Shown here piece after piece: positions 43,011 through 52,507 of a stretch of 64,000 nt of DNA. This stretch comes from Paraburkholderia xenovorans LB400 (GTDB lineage: Bacteria; Pseudomonadota; Gammaproteobacteria; Burkholderiales; Burkholderiaceae), in contig NC_007952.1 in assembly GCF_000013645.1 (NCBI RefSeq), forward strand, positions 248,001-312,000, in the 5' to 3' direction. A model generated the notes under the pieces. It made no database searches. It saw only the letters and a list, made by a program, of their open reading frames with translations, and was not told the origin of the DNA. The number at the start of each line of letters is the position of its first letter. Within the stretch, counting starts at the first letter, position 1. The translations under genes and the position numbers were made by a program.

Positions 43011-43943
43011 TCAATCCATATCGCGTGGACCGCCCAACTCGGGATTTACCGCGCTGTAGGCTGCTGCTTCGCGCAACAGCCACTCGCGGAAACTCGCAAG
43101 CGGCTTGCCGTGACTCAACTCGGTCGGATAGACGAGGTAATACGCCGAGTCGGCGACGACGGGCGCATCGAGCGGGATCACGAGCCCGAGTTGTTCGAGC
43201 TGCGCGTCGACGAAAAACCGCGGCACCAGTGCGATGCCGAGACCGGCCGCGGCCGCGCTGATCAGCATGGTGTGGAGTTCGTAGCGCACGCCCTGCATGG
43301 TCCGGTTATCGTCGATGCCCATGTTGGCGAACCACGCCGCCCAGCCGTCGGGCCGCGTAGTGGAATGAACGAGCGGATAGTCCAGAAGATCGGCGGCGCT
43401 CTGAACGGGCCGTTTCAGCAGACTCGCCGCGCATACCGGCACAACTTCTTCGCTAAACAGAAAATCCGCCGAGGTGCCCGGCCACGTGGGCTTGCCGTAA
43501 TGAATCGCGGCCTCGAAATGGGTCTCGGCGAACGGGAACGTGCCGGTTCGCACGCCCATGTTCACCCGCACGTCCGGATATTGCGCATTGAATGCCGCGA
43601 GCCGCGGAATCAGCCATTGCGATGCGAAAGTCGGCAGAACCGCCAGTTCCAGATAACCGCCGCCGCTGCCATGCGCGATGATGGACAGCGTGTCGCGATC
43701 GAGCTGTTCCAGCGAGCGCCGCACCTGCGCGCTATAGACTTTGCCCGCCCTGGTCAGCATCACGCGCTGCTTGACGCGCACGAACAGCCGCACGCCAAGG
43801 TTGCTCTCCAGCGTATTGATCTGCCGCGACACCGCGCTCTCGGTCAGGAAGAGTTCGCGCGCCGCATGCGTGAAACTCTCGTGCCGCGCGGCGGCTTCGA
43901 AAGCGAGCAGCGCGCCCATGTTGGGGATCTTGAACTTTCGCAC
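43011..43943 (-). CDS. LysR-family regulator (GcvA-like)
   Basis: A 310-residue LysR protein of the GcvA branch. The HTH is ALLAFEAAARHESFTHAARE-LFLTESAVSRQINTLE. The effector domain includes YLELAVLPTFASQWLIPRLA and ALVPRFFVDAQLEQLGLVIP. It is divergent from the DUF1338 gene at 44120, with 176 bp between, so it probably regulates the 2-oxoadipate genes. Confidence 0.9.
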   Translation of the reverse strand: MRKFKIPNMGALLAFEAAARHESFTHAARELFLTESAVSRQINTLESNLGVRLFVRVKQRVMLTRAGKVYSAQVRRSLEQLDRDTLSIIAHGSGGGYLELAVLPTFASQWLIPRLAAFNAQYPDVRVNMGVRTGTFPFAETHFEAAIHYGKPTWPGTSADFLFSEEVVPVCAASLLKRPVQSAADLLDYPLVHSTTRPDGWAAWFANMGIDDNRTMQGVRYELHTMLISAAAAGLGIALVPRFFVDAQLEQLGLVIPLDAPVVADSAYYLVYPTELSHGKPLASFREWLLREAAAYSAVNPELGGPRDMD

Positions 43944-44119
43944 GTTGATTCCAAAAACGCATCAAGTGGCGATTTTATCTCGCTTTACGGCGAGCCTGCC
44001 GATTTGAATAATCACGCCTTTGACCATGCCGTCCTGTGCCTTGCGCGCGCACCGGCAGGTCGCTTCGAGCACCGTCGAACACATCAGCCAGCGCGCGTAG
44101 AGCCACGTAGAGAACCGAT

Positions 44120-45157
44120 ATGCGAAACATCAAGAATGCGAATGTCGAACAACTGCTGTTGAAACTCCTCGGCGCCGACAAAACCGCCCGGCTCTTCGCG
44201 ACGCTGAATCATCCGCAGATCCTCAACGAATGGGAAGCCGGTATCGTCACGCGCGCCGAACTCGCGCAGGCGATGAACATGGCGCTTTTCGAGGATCTGC
44301 TGGCGCGCTCGGCAAATGGCCGCCGGTACACGGAGGAGGCGGTCGCGGCGGGCGGCAGCGTGTACTTCGACCACGGCGCGTTGCGCACCGTGCGCTGGCC
44401 GCACAGCGGCGCGCTGCCGATGGGCGAAGCCGCGTTTGCGCGCATTCTGCGTCCGCTCGGCTTCAGCATCAACGGCCGTTATCCGCTCGACCGCCTCGGC
44501 ATGACCGGCCGCGCGTGGGCACACGACGACGCGCCCGATGAAATCGCGCAGTTCTTCGTCAGCGAATTGCATCCCGAGCGGTTTTCGGCGGAGTTTCAGC
44601 AGGCGGTGACCAATGTGATCGGCGAGTCGCGCGATCCGCTGACGCCGCGTGCCCTCGGCCAGTTGTGGGAGCTCGAACGCGACGGCGTGTTGCCGCTCGA
44701 CGCAGCGCATGAACTGCTGCCGGTCATGGTCGGCGCGTTTGCGTGCCAGCACGAGACGCCACGCGAAGCCGATTACGAAGTATTGTTGAAGGAATCGGCG
44801 GAAATGGCGTGGATCGCGACTGAAGGCAACGCGTTCAACCACGCCACCGATCGCGTCGCGGACGTCTTTCAACTCTCCGACGACGAGAAGGCCAAGGGTC
44901 GTCCGATGAAACCGGAAGTGGAGCGCTCGCGCTCAGGCCGCGTGTTCCAGACGGCGTATCGCGCCGACACCGTGCTGCGCGAGTTTCGGGCAGCCGACGC
45001 AAGCATCGTGACGCGTGAAGTGCCGGGTTCGTTCTACGAGTTCATCACGCGTAAGCGGACTTTCGATCAGGACGCGCGTCGTTGGGAAACGGACCTGCGT
45101 TTCGACGCGGGCAACGCACAGGGCATCTTCAAGATGACCGCGAACCAGGCTGCGTGA
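44120..45157 (+). CDS. DUF1338 protein, HglS-like 2-oxoadipate dioxygenase/decarboxylase
   Basis: A 345-residue protein of the DUF1338 family, whose member HglS of Pseudomonas putida converts 2-oxoadipate to D-2-hydroxyglutarate in lysine catabolism. Putative metal ligands are the histidine in SVYFDHGALRTVRW, the histidine in NAFNHATDRV and the glutamate in PGSFYEFITRKR. The neighbour at 45197 is a YdiJ-like D-2-hydroxyglutarate dehydrogenase, the next enzyme in that route, only 39 bp away. This context strongly supports the function. It is shorter than the larger HglS (about 460 residues). Confidence 0.85.
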   Translation: MRNIKNANVEQLLLKLLGADKTARLFATLNHPQILNEWEAGIVTRAELAQAMNMALFEDLLARSANGRRYTEEAVAAGGSVYFDHGALRTVRWPHSGALPMGEAAFARILRPLGFSINGRYPLDRLGMTGRAWAHDDAPDEIAQFFVSELHPERFSAEFQQAVTNVIGESRDPLTPRALGQLWELERDGVLPLDAAHELLPVMVGAFACQHETPREADYEVLLKESAEMAWIATEGNAFNHATDRVADVFQLSDDEKAKGRPMKPEVERSRSGRVFQTAYRADTVLREFRAADASIVTREVPGSFYEFITRKRTFDQDARRWETDLRFDAGNAQGIFKMTANQAA

Positions 45158-45196
45158 GCGCAAGGCGGCAGCCCAGGCACGGGAGACGGGGGCGCA

Positions 45197-48196
45197 GTGG
45201 GAACGTCATTTGATGAAGAACAGGGCGCGGGCCTCCATGAATCAGGCGATGCCGGCCGCCGCGCGCTGAAAGATACGCCGCGCGTTGCCACGCCTTACGC
45301 GGGCAGCGCCGCTGTCATGCAGGCGCTCGAAACCGATTTGCGCAGCCACGTGCGTGGCGAAGTGCGCTTCGATCAGGGCTCGAAAGCGTTGTATGCGGCG
45401 GATGCGTCGAACTATCGGCAAGTGCCGCTCGCCGTTGTCGTGCCCGCGGATATCGACGATCTGCTGGCCACGCTCGCCGCCTGTCGCCGCAACGACGTGC
45501 CGTTTCTCGCGCGCGGCGGTGGCACGTCGCAGAACGGCCAATGTGTCAACGTGGCGGTGGTGGCCGACGCGAGCAAGTATGTGAACCGCGTCGTGTCGGT
45601 CGATCCGGCCGCGCGGGTCGCGATCGTCGAGCCGGGCGTGGTCTGCGACACCTTGCGCGATGCGGCTGAACAGCATGGCCTTACCTTTGCGCCCGATCCG
45701 GCTACGCACAGCCGCTGCACGCTCGGCGGCATGATCGGCAACAACTCGTGCGGTGCGCATTCGGTGATGGCCGGCAAGACGGTCGAAAACGTCGAGGCGC
45801 TGGAAATCGCTACCTTCGACGGCGCGCGCTTCTGGGTCGGTCCGACATCGGAACATGAACTCGAACGCATCATCGCGGCAGGTGGCCGCCAGGGCGAAAT
45901 CTACGCCGCGCTGAAGCGGCTGCGCGACACCTACGCCGAACAGATTCGCGCGAAATTCCCTCAGATCAAGCGGCGCGTGTCGGGCTTCAATCTCGATCAA
46001 CTGCTGCCGGAGAACGGTTTTAACGTGGCACGCGCATTGGTCGGCACCGAGGGCACGTGCGCGGTGACATTGCAGGCGAAAGTGCGCCTCGTGAAGAGTC
46101 CTGCGAAACGCGTGATCGTGGTGGTCGGCTTCACGGATATCTATACGGCAGCGGATGCCGTGCCGCATTTCATGCGCTGCGGCCCGATCGCTATCGAAGG
46201 ACTCGACCGCGCGATCATTCGCGGCTTGCAGGCGCGCGGTTTGAAGAAGGACGAGATCGCGCTGCTGCCCGAAGGCGATGCGTGGGTCGTGCTCGAATTC
46301 GGCGCGGACACGCAGGAGGCGGTGATGCTGCAGGCGCAAGCCGCCGCTGCCTACTTCCGCGCGGGCGAAGCAGGGCCGAATGTGTCCGCGATGCTCGTCG
46401 AAGATCGCGCGTTGCAGGCGAAGGTGTGGTCGATCCGTGAGACGGGCGCCTCGGCGGTGGCGTTGTCGGTCGATTCCGGCATGCCGGACCCGGTGGTCGG
46501 CTGGGAAGATGCGGCGGTCGATCCGCTGCGCCTCGGCGATTATCTGCGCGCGTTCCAGGCGCTGGTGGATCGCTACGGCTACGAGACGAGCCTCTACGGT
46601 CATTTCGGCGACGGCTGCGTGCACGCGCGCATTACTTTCGATCTGCGCAGCGCGCAAGGTGTCTCGACATGGCGCAAGTTTCTGCGCGAAGCGGCCGAAC
46701 TGGTGGTCGAATTCGGCGGCTCGCTTTCGGGCGAACACGGCGACGGCCAGGCCAAGGCCGAATTTCTGCCGATCATGTACGGCCCCGAACTGATGCAGGC
46801 AATGGAGCAGTTCAAGGCGATCTGGGATCCGGCCCATCGCCTGAATCCGGGCAAGGTCGTACATGCGTATCGCGCCGACGAAAACCTGCGCATGGGGCCC
46901 GCCTACAAGCCGGTCACGCTGCAAACGAAGCTCACGTTTGCCAGCCAGGAAGGCAACGGTTTTCAGCGCGAGATCGAGCGATGCATCGGCATGGGCAAAT
47001 GCCGTTCGCTCGAAGGCGGCACCATGTGCCCGAGTTATCGCGCGACGCGTGAAGAGAAATATTCGACCCGTGGCCGCGCGCATCTGTTCTGGGAAATGCT
47101 GCAAGGCGGCGTGATCGACAATGGCTGGCAAAGCCGCGAGGTGAAAGAAGCGCTCGACACGTGCCTCGCATGCAAGGGCTGCAAATCCGATTGTCCGACC
47201 CATACGGACATGGCTTCATACAAGGCGGAATTTCTTTCGCATTACTACGAGACGAAGCGTCGGCCACGCCAGGCGCTGTTCATGGGACGCATCGGCGAAT
47301 GGGCGCCCTGGGCGGCGCGCTTTCCGCGTCTGACGAACTTCATGACGTCGGCGCCGGGTTTGGCTTCGTTCGGCAAATGGGTGGCGGGCGTGGCGCAGGC
47401 GCGCGAACTGCCACGGTTCGCTCACGCCACTTACCGGCAGATTGCGCGGCGTTCGCCGCAAACGGCGTCTGCTGCTCGCGGCGAGGTGAAGAAAGTCATT
47501 CTGTGGGTCGACACGTTCAACGACCACTTCACGCCCGAGATCGCTCAGGCCGCAGCCGATGTTTTAAAGCAGTTGGGCTGGCACGTCGTGCTGCCGAAGA
47601 ACCGGTTGTGCTGCGGGCGTCCGCTGTATGACTTCGGCCTGCTCGAGCGCGCGCGCGAACTGCTCACGCATATTCTCGACGACCTCGCGGACGATATCGC
47701 CGCCGGCGTGCCGCTGGTCGGTCTCGAGCCAGGCTGCTTGTCGGTATTCAAGGACGAATTGCTGAAGCAACTGCCCGGTCATGCGTTAGCGAAGACGCTG
47801 TCGGCGCAGACGTTCCTGTTTTCCGATTTCGTCGCGCGTCAGCCGTTCGATTGGCCGACGCTTGCCGCCGACGTGATCGTGCACGGGCATTGCCATCAAA
47901 AGGCGCTGTTCGGCATGCAAGGCGACATCGCGCTGCTAGACAGGCTCGGCGTGAAATGGAAACTGCTCGACACGGGATGCTGCGGCATGGCGGGATCGTT
48001 CGGCTTTAACGCGGAGCACCACGGGCTTGCCGAAAAGATCGGCGAGGACAAGCTATTTCCCGCAGTGCGCGAGGCGGCCGCTGAAACGATCGTGCTGACC
48101 AACGGCTTTAGTTGCCGTGAGCAGATCCAGCAGGGCACGGGGCGTCATGCAATGCATATTGCGCAACTCGCGCAGCGGGCGTTGGCGGCTCGTTAA
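45197..48196 (+). CDS. ydiJ: YdiJ-like FAD/Fe-S D-2-hydroxyglutarate dehydrogenase
   Basis: A 999-residue fusion enzyme. The N-terminal half is an FAD-binding oxidase (FLARGGGTSQNGQ, TLGGMIGNNSCGAHSV, FGDGCVHARITFDLR). Next come two 4Fe-4S motifs (CIGMGKCRSLEGGTMCPSY and CLACKGCKSDCP). The C-terminus has two CCG domains (CCGRPLYDFG and CCGMAGSFGF). The length matches YdiJ (about 1018). Known members oxidise D-2-hydroxyglutarate to 2-oxoglutarate and pass electrons to the respiratory chain. The start is GTG 45197 behind GGGAGACGGGG. Confidence 0.92.
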   Translation: MGTSFDEEQGAGLHESGDAGRRALKDTPRVATPYAGSAAVMQALETDLRSHVRGEVRFDQGSKALYAADASNYRQVPLAVVVPADIDDLLATLAACRRNDVPFLARGGGTSQNGQCVNVAVVADASKYVNRVVSVDPAARVAIVEPGVVCDTLRDAAEQHGLTFAPDPATHSRCTLGGMIGNNSCGAHSVMAGKTVENVEALEIATFDGARFWVGPTSEHELERIIAAGGRQGEIYAALKRLRDTYAEQIRAKFPQIKRRVSGFNLDQLLPENGFNVARALVGTEGTCAVTLQAKVRLVKSPAKRVIVVVGFTDIYTAADAVPHFMRCGPIAIEGLDRAIIRGLQARGLKKDEIALLPEGDAWVVLEFGADTQEAVMLQAQAAAAYFRAGEAGPNVSAMLVEDRALQAKVWSIRETGASAVALSVDSGMPDPVVGWEDAAVDPLRLGDYLRAFQALVDRYGYETSLYGHFGDGCVHARITFDLRSAQGVSTWRKFLREAAELVVEFGGSLSGEHGDGQAKAEFLPIMYGPELMQAMEQFKAIWDPAHRLNPGKVVHAYRADENLRMGPAYKPVTLQTKLTFASQEGNGFQREIERCIGMGKCRSLEGGTMCPSYRATREEKYSTRGRAHLFWEMLQGGVIDNGWQSREVKEALDTCLACKGCKSDCPTHTDMASYKAEFLSHYYETKRRPRQALFMGRIGEWAPWAARFPRLTNFMTSAPGLASFGKWVAGVAQARELPRFAHATYRQIARRSPQTASAARGEVKKVILWVDTFNDHFTPEIAQAAADVLKQLGWHVVLPKNRLCCGRPLYDFGLLERARELLTHILDDLADDIAAGVPLVGLEPGCLSVFKDELLKQLPGHALAKTLSAQTFLFSDFVARQPFDWPTLAADVIVHGHCHQKALFGMQGDIALLDRLGVKWKLLDTGCCGMAGSFGFNAEHHGLAEKIGEDKLFPAVREAAAETIVLTNGFSCREQIQQGTGRHAMHIAQLAQRALAAR

Positions 48197-48227
48197 GCCG
48201 CGTTCGTGCGCGTTGTATGTGCGTGGG

Positions 48228-48866
48228 CTACTTCTTCGTCGATTCGGATTCGGTGGCCGGTGGCGTGTGCGGAATGTCGGCGCTGGTGGCCATCCACAGT
48301 ACTTCGGCGTCTTCTTCGCTCGTGGAGACCGCCGCGTGGCCGGTGCGACTGTCGAAGTAGAGGCTGTCGCCCGCGTTCAGATGCGTCGGCGCGTACAACT
48401 CCGAATACAGGCACACGCTGCCGCTGATCACGTACAGAAATTCTTCGCCTTCGTGGCGGCCCCAGTCGTCGAATGCGTCGAGCGTATGCGCGGAGATGCG
48501 GATGCGAAACGGCAGCATGGCTTTGTGCGCGAGGTCCGTGGCGAGCAGTTCCATCTGATAGCCGCGATAGGCGTGGCGCTGGCCTTCGTTTTTGCGGGTG
48601 AGCGCGCGACGGCCGCTGGCGCTGACTTTCGGCGTGGAGCCGAACAGTTCGCCGATTTCGATCTTCAATCCGAGGACGATTTTCTGCAGCACGTCGAAAG
48701 TGGGGGACATCAGGCCGTTTTCGACCTTGGAGAGCGTGGAGCGGGAAACGCCGCAGAGGCGGCTGGCGGTTTCCAGCGTCAGATCCTGCGCCTGGCGGGC
48801 AGCGCGGACGCGGCGGCCGAGGTCGGTGGTGGACGGGTCGGCGGGTTTGGCGAGGCGGGTGTCCAT
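48228..48866 (-). CDS. XRE-cupin transcriptional regulator
   Basis: A 212-residue regulator. Residues 15-70 are an XRE helix-turn-helix (LGRRVRAARQAQDLTLETAS, VSRSTLSKVENGLMSP). Residues 110-200 are a cupin (GEEFLYVISGSVCLYSEL, LNAGDSLYFDSRTGHAAVST). Such proteins control amine, amino-acid or oxidised-metabolite catabolism. A longer frame upstream exists, but the start at 48866 fits the family. It is convergent with ydiJ (31 bp between stops). Confidence 0.9.
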   Translation of the reverse strand: MDTRLAKPADPSTTDLGRRVRAARQAQDLTLETASRLCGVSRSTLSKVENGLMSPTFDVLQKIVLGLKIEIGELFGSTPKVSASGRRALTRKNEGQRHAYRGYQMELLATDLAHKAMLPFRIRISAHTLDAFDDWGRHEGEEFLYVISGSVCLYSELYAPTHLNAGDSLYFDSRTGHAAVSTSEEDAEVLWMATSADIPHTPPATESESTKK

Positions 48867-49065
48867 AGGGCTTGATGCTTCGAATGCACGCTTTTGGGGG
48901 ACGGTGTTGTTTCCGATAATAACATTGGGTGGGCAAGCGCCAGTTTCGTGGACAGTTGGGTCTCTGCCGGCGCGTTTGCCGGGCGTGCCTGGATGCCCCG
49001 CGCATGGGCTCGGCGACGAAGCGGTTGGGCAAGATTGGCGCGTGTTGAGCGCGCGCATGCTTTTC

Positions 49066-49740
49066 TCATCGGAAACTTGCCTTTGCGGACGAGGCGGAAG
49101 ATTCGCTGAACCGTTGCGCTGCAGCGCGAAGTGCCGCACTCGGACTATCGAGCGGCCGTCTTCCCTTGCGGACGAGGTCCGCGCCGGGTGCCATCCACGG
49201 GTGAGCGAACGCGACCACGGTGGCGCCTGCTTCATACGCGTCGTCCGCGGCCAGTGCGATTGCGGCCAGGCACGCGTCGAGGGCACCCGCTTTGAACAGT
49301 GCCCAGACCTCGGGAAGGTGAACGACCTCCACTGACGCGTTATTTCCGCTTGCCTGCTCCACGAAGAGCTTCCGCGTGGATTCGACTGCGGATTCAGCGG
49401 CACACAACACCACGATTTTTCCGCCCGCTTCTGCTGCCGCTGCGGCCAATGCAATATCCGCTCTGACAATGGGCACCGGTGAATGCCCGATATCCGCCAC
49501 GGCCGGCCCGAGCGTCGCGCAAGTCAGAATCACAGCGTCGGAATGGGCTGCCAGCGCGAGAAGACGCTGGTTTGTCTCGGCTTTCAACTCGCTTGAGAAC
49601 GTCCCCGTCTGCGTGACCGCTTCGCGCAGGTCCGCTCTCACTTCATGGTGCAGATCTTCAGCCCGCATTCCAAGCGTTTTTGCCGCCTGCTCAAAGACTT
49701 GCCGGTTGCCGTCCATCGTGTGCAGAAACGAAATACGCAT
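49066..49740 (-). CDS. Asp/Glu racemase-superfamily protein
   Basis: A 224-residue protein of the aspartate/glutamate/hydantoin racemase fold. The first active-site region is VILTCATLGPAVADIG with a cysteine. The second cysteine normally in the LxCTH region is absent: it reads VVAFAHPWMAPGAD. One-cysteine members include arylmalonate decarboxylases, so racemase activity is doubtful. The start at 49740 (MRISFLHTMDGN) was chosen over a longer frame. It ends about 200 bp from the XRE-cupin start on the same strand and may be under its control. Confidence 0.78.
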   Translation of the reverse strand: MRISFLHTMDGNRQVFEQAAKTLGMRAEDLHHEVRADLREAVTQTGTFSSELKAETNQRLLALAAHSDAVILTCATLGPAVADIGHSPVPIVRADIALAAAAAEAGGKIVVLCAAESAVESTRKLFVEQASGNNASVEVVHLPEVWALFKAGALDACLAAIALAADDAYEAGATVVAFAHPWMAPGADLVRKGRRPLDSPSAALRAAAQRFSESSASSAKASFR

Positions 49741-50102
49741 TGCCGTATGCCTCGGTGAAGTTGCGTGAATCAGATGCATCGTGTGATGCCGGTTGGTGGT
49801 TTTCACGCCGACGGGCTGCCCAATCGGTTCGCCTGCATTGTTGCAACCTCGTTGCCGGCCAACAAGGCAAGCTCTTCTACCGGTATCGCCGCTACCTCTC
49901 TGGGCGAGCAATGCGCGGCGATATAGCCGCTTTATGGTCCGTTGTTCCGCGCATTCGGAACGGCTGTTGAGCTATAAGATCCATCCGCGCCCATGCCAGC
50001 TGTCATTTACCTTGTATCCCGAACGTCGCCGGACGTCCGCAGACGTAGTAACGTATTGAAAATTTAACTTTTTGCCCCGTTACATTGATTCTTGAGACGC
50101 TT
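49741..50102. other. Intergenic region, 362 bp
   Basis: Divergent space between the racemase-like gene and the KfrA-like gene. The last 60 bp before 50103 are AT-rich (TATTGAAAATTTAAC) and probably carry the promoter of the latter. No other feature was recognised. Confidence 0.55.
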
Positions 50103-52427
50103 ATGTCCACGGACGCAGACACAATCACCGATGAACAGATCGCTGCAATCGCCGATCGCATGGTCGAAGAAGGCAGAAGAGTTTCGCCAGTGACAATCTG
50201 GAAAGAGGTTCGCGGCGGTTCGCTGGTGGCGATAGTCGCGGCCCTGCAACGCTGGCGCGAAGCGCGGCAAGGCGAAACGCCTGCATTGCAGGTCCAGCCC
50301 GGCTTGCCGGAGGGTCTGGCCGAAACCGTGATGAGCGCGGCGGACAGGATCTGGTCCGCATCCCAACACGATGCGGAGCGGGCATTCAGTCAGCGTCTGG
50401 CCGCAGTGAACCAGGATCTCGAAGCGGCCGTCGCGGAACGGGACGAAGCGCTTGCCGAGTATCAGAAGATGATCGATGAAGTCGAAACGGGACGCCAGCG
50501 GGTCATCGCGCTGACGGACACGCTGAGCGCCTCGGAAAGTATTGCCCTGCGCCTCGAAGCGGAACTCGCGACCGTCACGGGCCGGGCCGAGGCGGCCGAG
50601 ACGCACGTCGAGGAACTCGCGCAGCGTGCGTCGGCACAAGACGCGGATCTGGAAGCCATGAAGGCTTCGCTCGACAAGGAACGTCTGGCGCGCGAAGAGT
50701 CGGCCACGGCTCTCGCGAGCAAGAATGATGAAGTCGCTCAACTCACTCAGGAACGCGATCAGGCGCGGCACGAGATCGTAACGTTGAGCGATGTCTGCCA
50801 CGCCAGAACAGAGGAAGTCACGCAATGGTCGCAAGAAGCACGCGCGGCCTCGTCGCGTGCCGAGCTGGCGGAGGCGCGCATCGAGGAGCTCGTGCAGCGT
50901 GCGGCGGTGGACCATGCCAATCTGGAAGCGATGAACGCATCGCTCGAAGCAGAACGCAAGGCCCGTGAAGAGTTGGCGGCGGTTGTTTCGAGCAAGACCG
51001 ACGAACTGACGCGCGTCGTTCAGGAACGCGAACAGGCGCTGCAGCAAGTCACGACATTGGACGCCGCCTGTCGGGCGAACGCGCAGGAAGTGACGCGATG
51101 GTCGCAGGAAGCGAACGCTGCAACGTCACGCGCGCAAGCAGCCGAGGCGCGCATAGAAGAACTCGTGCAACGTGTGTCGTCGCAAGATGCCGGCCTCGAA
51201 GCGGCGAAGGCGTCGCTTGAAGAGGAACGCAAGGGTCATGAAGAGTTGGCGGCGGTTGTTTCGGGCAAGACCGACGAACTGACGCGTGTTACTCAGGAGC
51301 GCGATCAGGCGCTGCAGCAAGTCACGACATTGGACGCCGCCTGTCAGGCGAACGCGCAGGAAGTGACGCGATGGTCGCAGGAAGCGAATGCGGCCACGTC
51401 ACGCGCGCAAGCAGCCGAGGTGCGTATAGAAGAACTCCTGCAGCATGCGACGTCGCAAGCTGCCGAGCAGCAAGCCACCGTCGCATTGCTGGACGAAGAG
51501 CGCAAGGCACGAGCGGAGTTGGCCACAGCTATATCAGGCAAGAGCGATGAATTAGCGCAAGCCGCTCAGGAACGCGATCAGGCGCAGCAGCAGATTGTTA
51601 CCCTGAGCGACGCTCATCAAGCGAAATCGGAAGAAGCGATAAGGTTGTCGACGGAGCTAGGTGCAGCCTTGTCGCACGCGAAAGCCGCCGAGGTCCAGGC
51701 TAGCGGGAGCCTCGCGAAACTCGCGGCGCTGGAGGCTGAACTGGAGCAAGCGCGCGCTGCGCTCGCAGCGGAGCGCGAAGCGGCCGCCGCGCGGGCCGAC
51801 CAAATGTCGGTTCATCTCAACGACCTGCAGCGCGTTACTCAGGAACTGGAAGAGACGCGTCAGCAGATCGCGACCATGAACGAGGCGAAGGCGGCCGCGA
51901 GCGCCGATCTGGCTCGGGTGTCGCAGGACGCGTCGGCGGCGAAGGAGCGCGCGGAGGCCGCCGAACAGCAGGTTGTGCAGTTGGAACAGCGTCTCGCGGC
52001 GCAAGCCGCAGCCATCGCGCAGCAGAATCAGCGTGCTCAGCAGGCCAGCGTTCGAGCCGACGAGGCTGAGCGCGCGGAGGAAGTCGCCGCGTTGCAACGG
52101 CAGATAGCGGCACAAGCCAGGGCCAACGCAAAAGCCCTCAGCGAGCTTCGCGCTACTGCCGAACAGTGGGTCGCGCATGCCAAGGACCTCAAGCAGCGGC
52201 TCGGTCTGGCAAGCGAGCGGATCCTGTTCATCGACGCACGCAGCACCGGCGAGGTGGCGCTCGTCAGGCGGCTTTCATCCGAACTGGAGCGGCTCAAGCC
52301 GGATCACGAGCTGATCGCCAGAGAGACACAGCAAAAACTGATCGGCGCGACGATGAGCCACCAGCTCGCGCAGAAAGGCTATCGCTATGATCCGGCTACG
52401 GCGGTGATGTCGAAGGTCACGGCCTGA
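50103..52427 (+). CDS. KfrA-type DNA-binding protein with long repeated coiled coil
   Basis: A 774-residue protein. Residues about 8-110 match the KfrA N-terminal DNA-binding domain (ITDEQIAAIADRMVEEGRRV, SLVAIVAALQRWREA). The rest is almost entirely coiled coil. From about residue 220 to 600 it is built of about five tandem units of 91 residues (13 heptads) with anchor points near 221, 312, 403, 494 and 585 (for example ALQQVTTLDAACRANAQEV). Units 2 and 3 are nearly identical in DNA. KfrA proteins are plasmid regulators and nucleoid-like filaments; this copy appears chromosomal. The SD is weak. Confidence 0.85.
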   Translation: MSTDADTITDEQIAAIADRMVEEGRRVSPVTIWKEVRGGSLVAIVAALQRWREARQGETPALQVQPGLPEGLAETVMSAADRIWSASQHDAERAFSQRLAAVNQDLEAAVAERDEALAEYQKMIDEVETGRQRVIALTDTLSASESIALRLEAELATVTGRAEAAETHVEELAQRASAQDADLEAMKASLDKERLAREESATALASKNDEVAQLTQERDQARHEIVTLSDVCHARTEEVTQWSQEARAASSRAELAEARIEELVQRAAVDHANLEAMNASLEAERKAREELAAVVSSKTDELTRVVQEREQALQQVTTLDAACRANAQEVTRWSQEANAATSRAQAAEARIEELVQRVSSQDAGLEAAKASLEEERKGHEELAAVVSGKTDELTRVTQERDQALQQVTTLDAACQANAQEVTRWSQEANAATSRAQAAEVRIEELLQHATSQAAEQQATVALLDEERKARAELATAISGKSDELAQAAQERDQAQQQIVTLSDAHQAKSEEAIRLSTELGAALSHAKAAEVQASGSLAKLAALEAELEQARAALAAEREAAAARADQMSVHLNDLQRVTQELEETRQQIATMNEAKAAASADLARVSQDASAAKERAEAAEQQVVQLEQRLAAQAAAIAQQNQRAQQASVRADEAERAEEVAALQRQIAAQARANAKALSELRATAEQWVAHAKDLKQRLGLASERILFIDARSTGEVALVRRLSSELERLKPDHELIARETQQKLIGATMSHQLAQKGYRYDPATAVMSKVTA
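51000..51450 (+). repeat. Near-identical 273-bp tandem repeat units
   Basis: The DNA around 51033-51180 recurs at 51306-51453 with an offset of exactly 273 bp and only scattered changes. It encodes repeat units 2 and 3 of the KfrA-like protein. The high identity points to recent unit duplication or gene conversion. Confidence 0.8.
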
Positions 52428-52459
52428 CCTCTGCGCCGGAAGATCAGACGCATGGTGAA

Positions 52460-52488
52460 GAAAAAAGGCGCGCATGCGATGCGCGCCT
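52460..52488 (-). terminator. Terminator of pstS
   Basis: AGGCGCGCAT-gcg-ATGCGCGCCT, a 10-bp perfect stem. On the minus strand it is followed by TTTTTTC. It lies between the convergent KfrA-like and pstS genes, 20 bp after the pstS stop. Confidence 0.9.
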
Positions 52489-52507
52489 CGTCTGATGCAT
52501 CCGCCGC

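Noticed and set aside
45242..47203. 653-codon minus-strand frame opposite ydiJ
   Set aside because: It is a shadow of the well-supported YdiJ-like gene and has no domain signal.
48867..49469. N-terminal extension of the XRE-cupin frame
   Set aside because: The extension overlaps the racemase-like gene and lacks homology-like features; the family start is at 48866.
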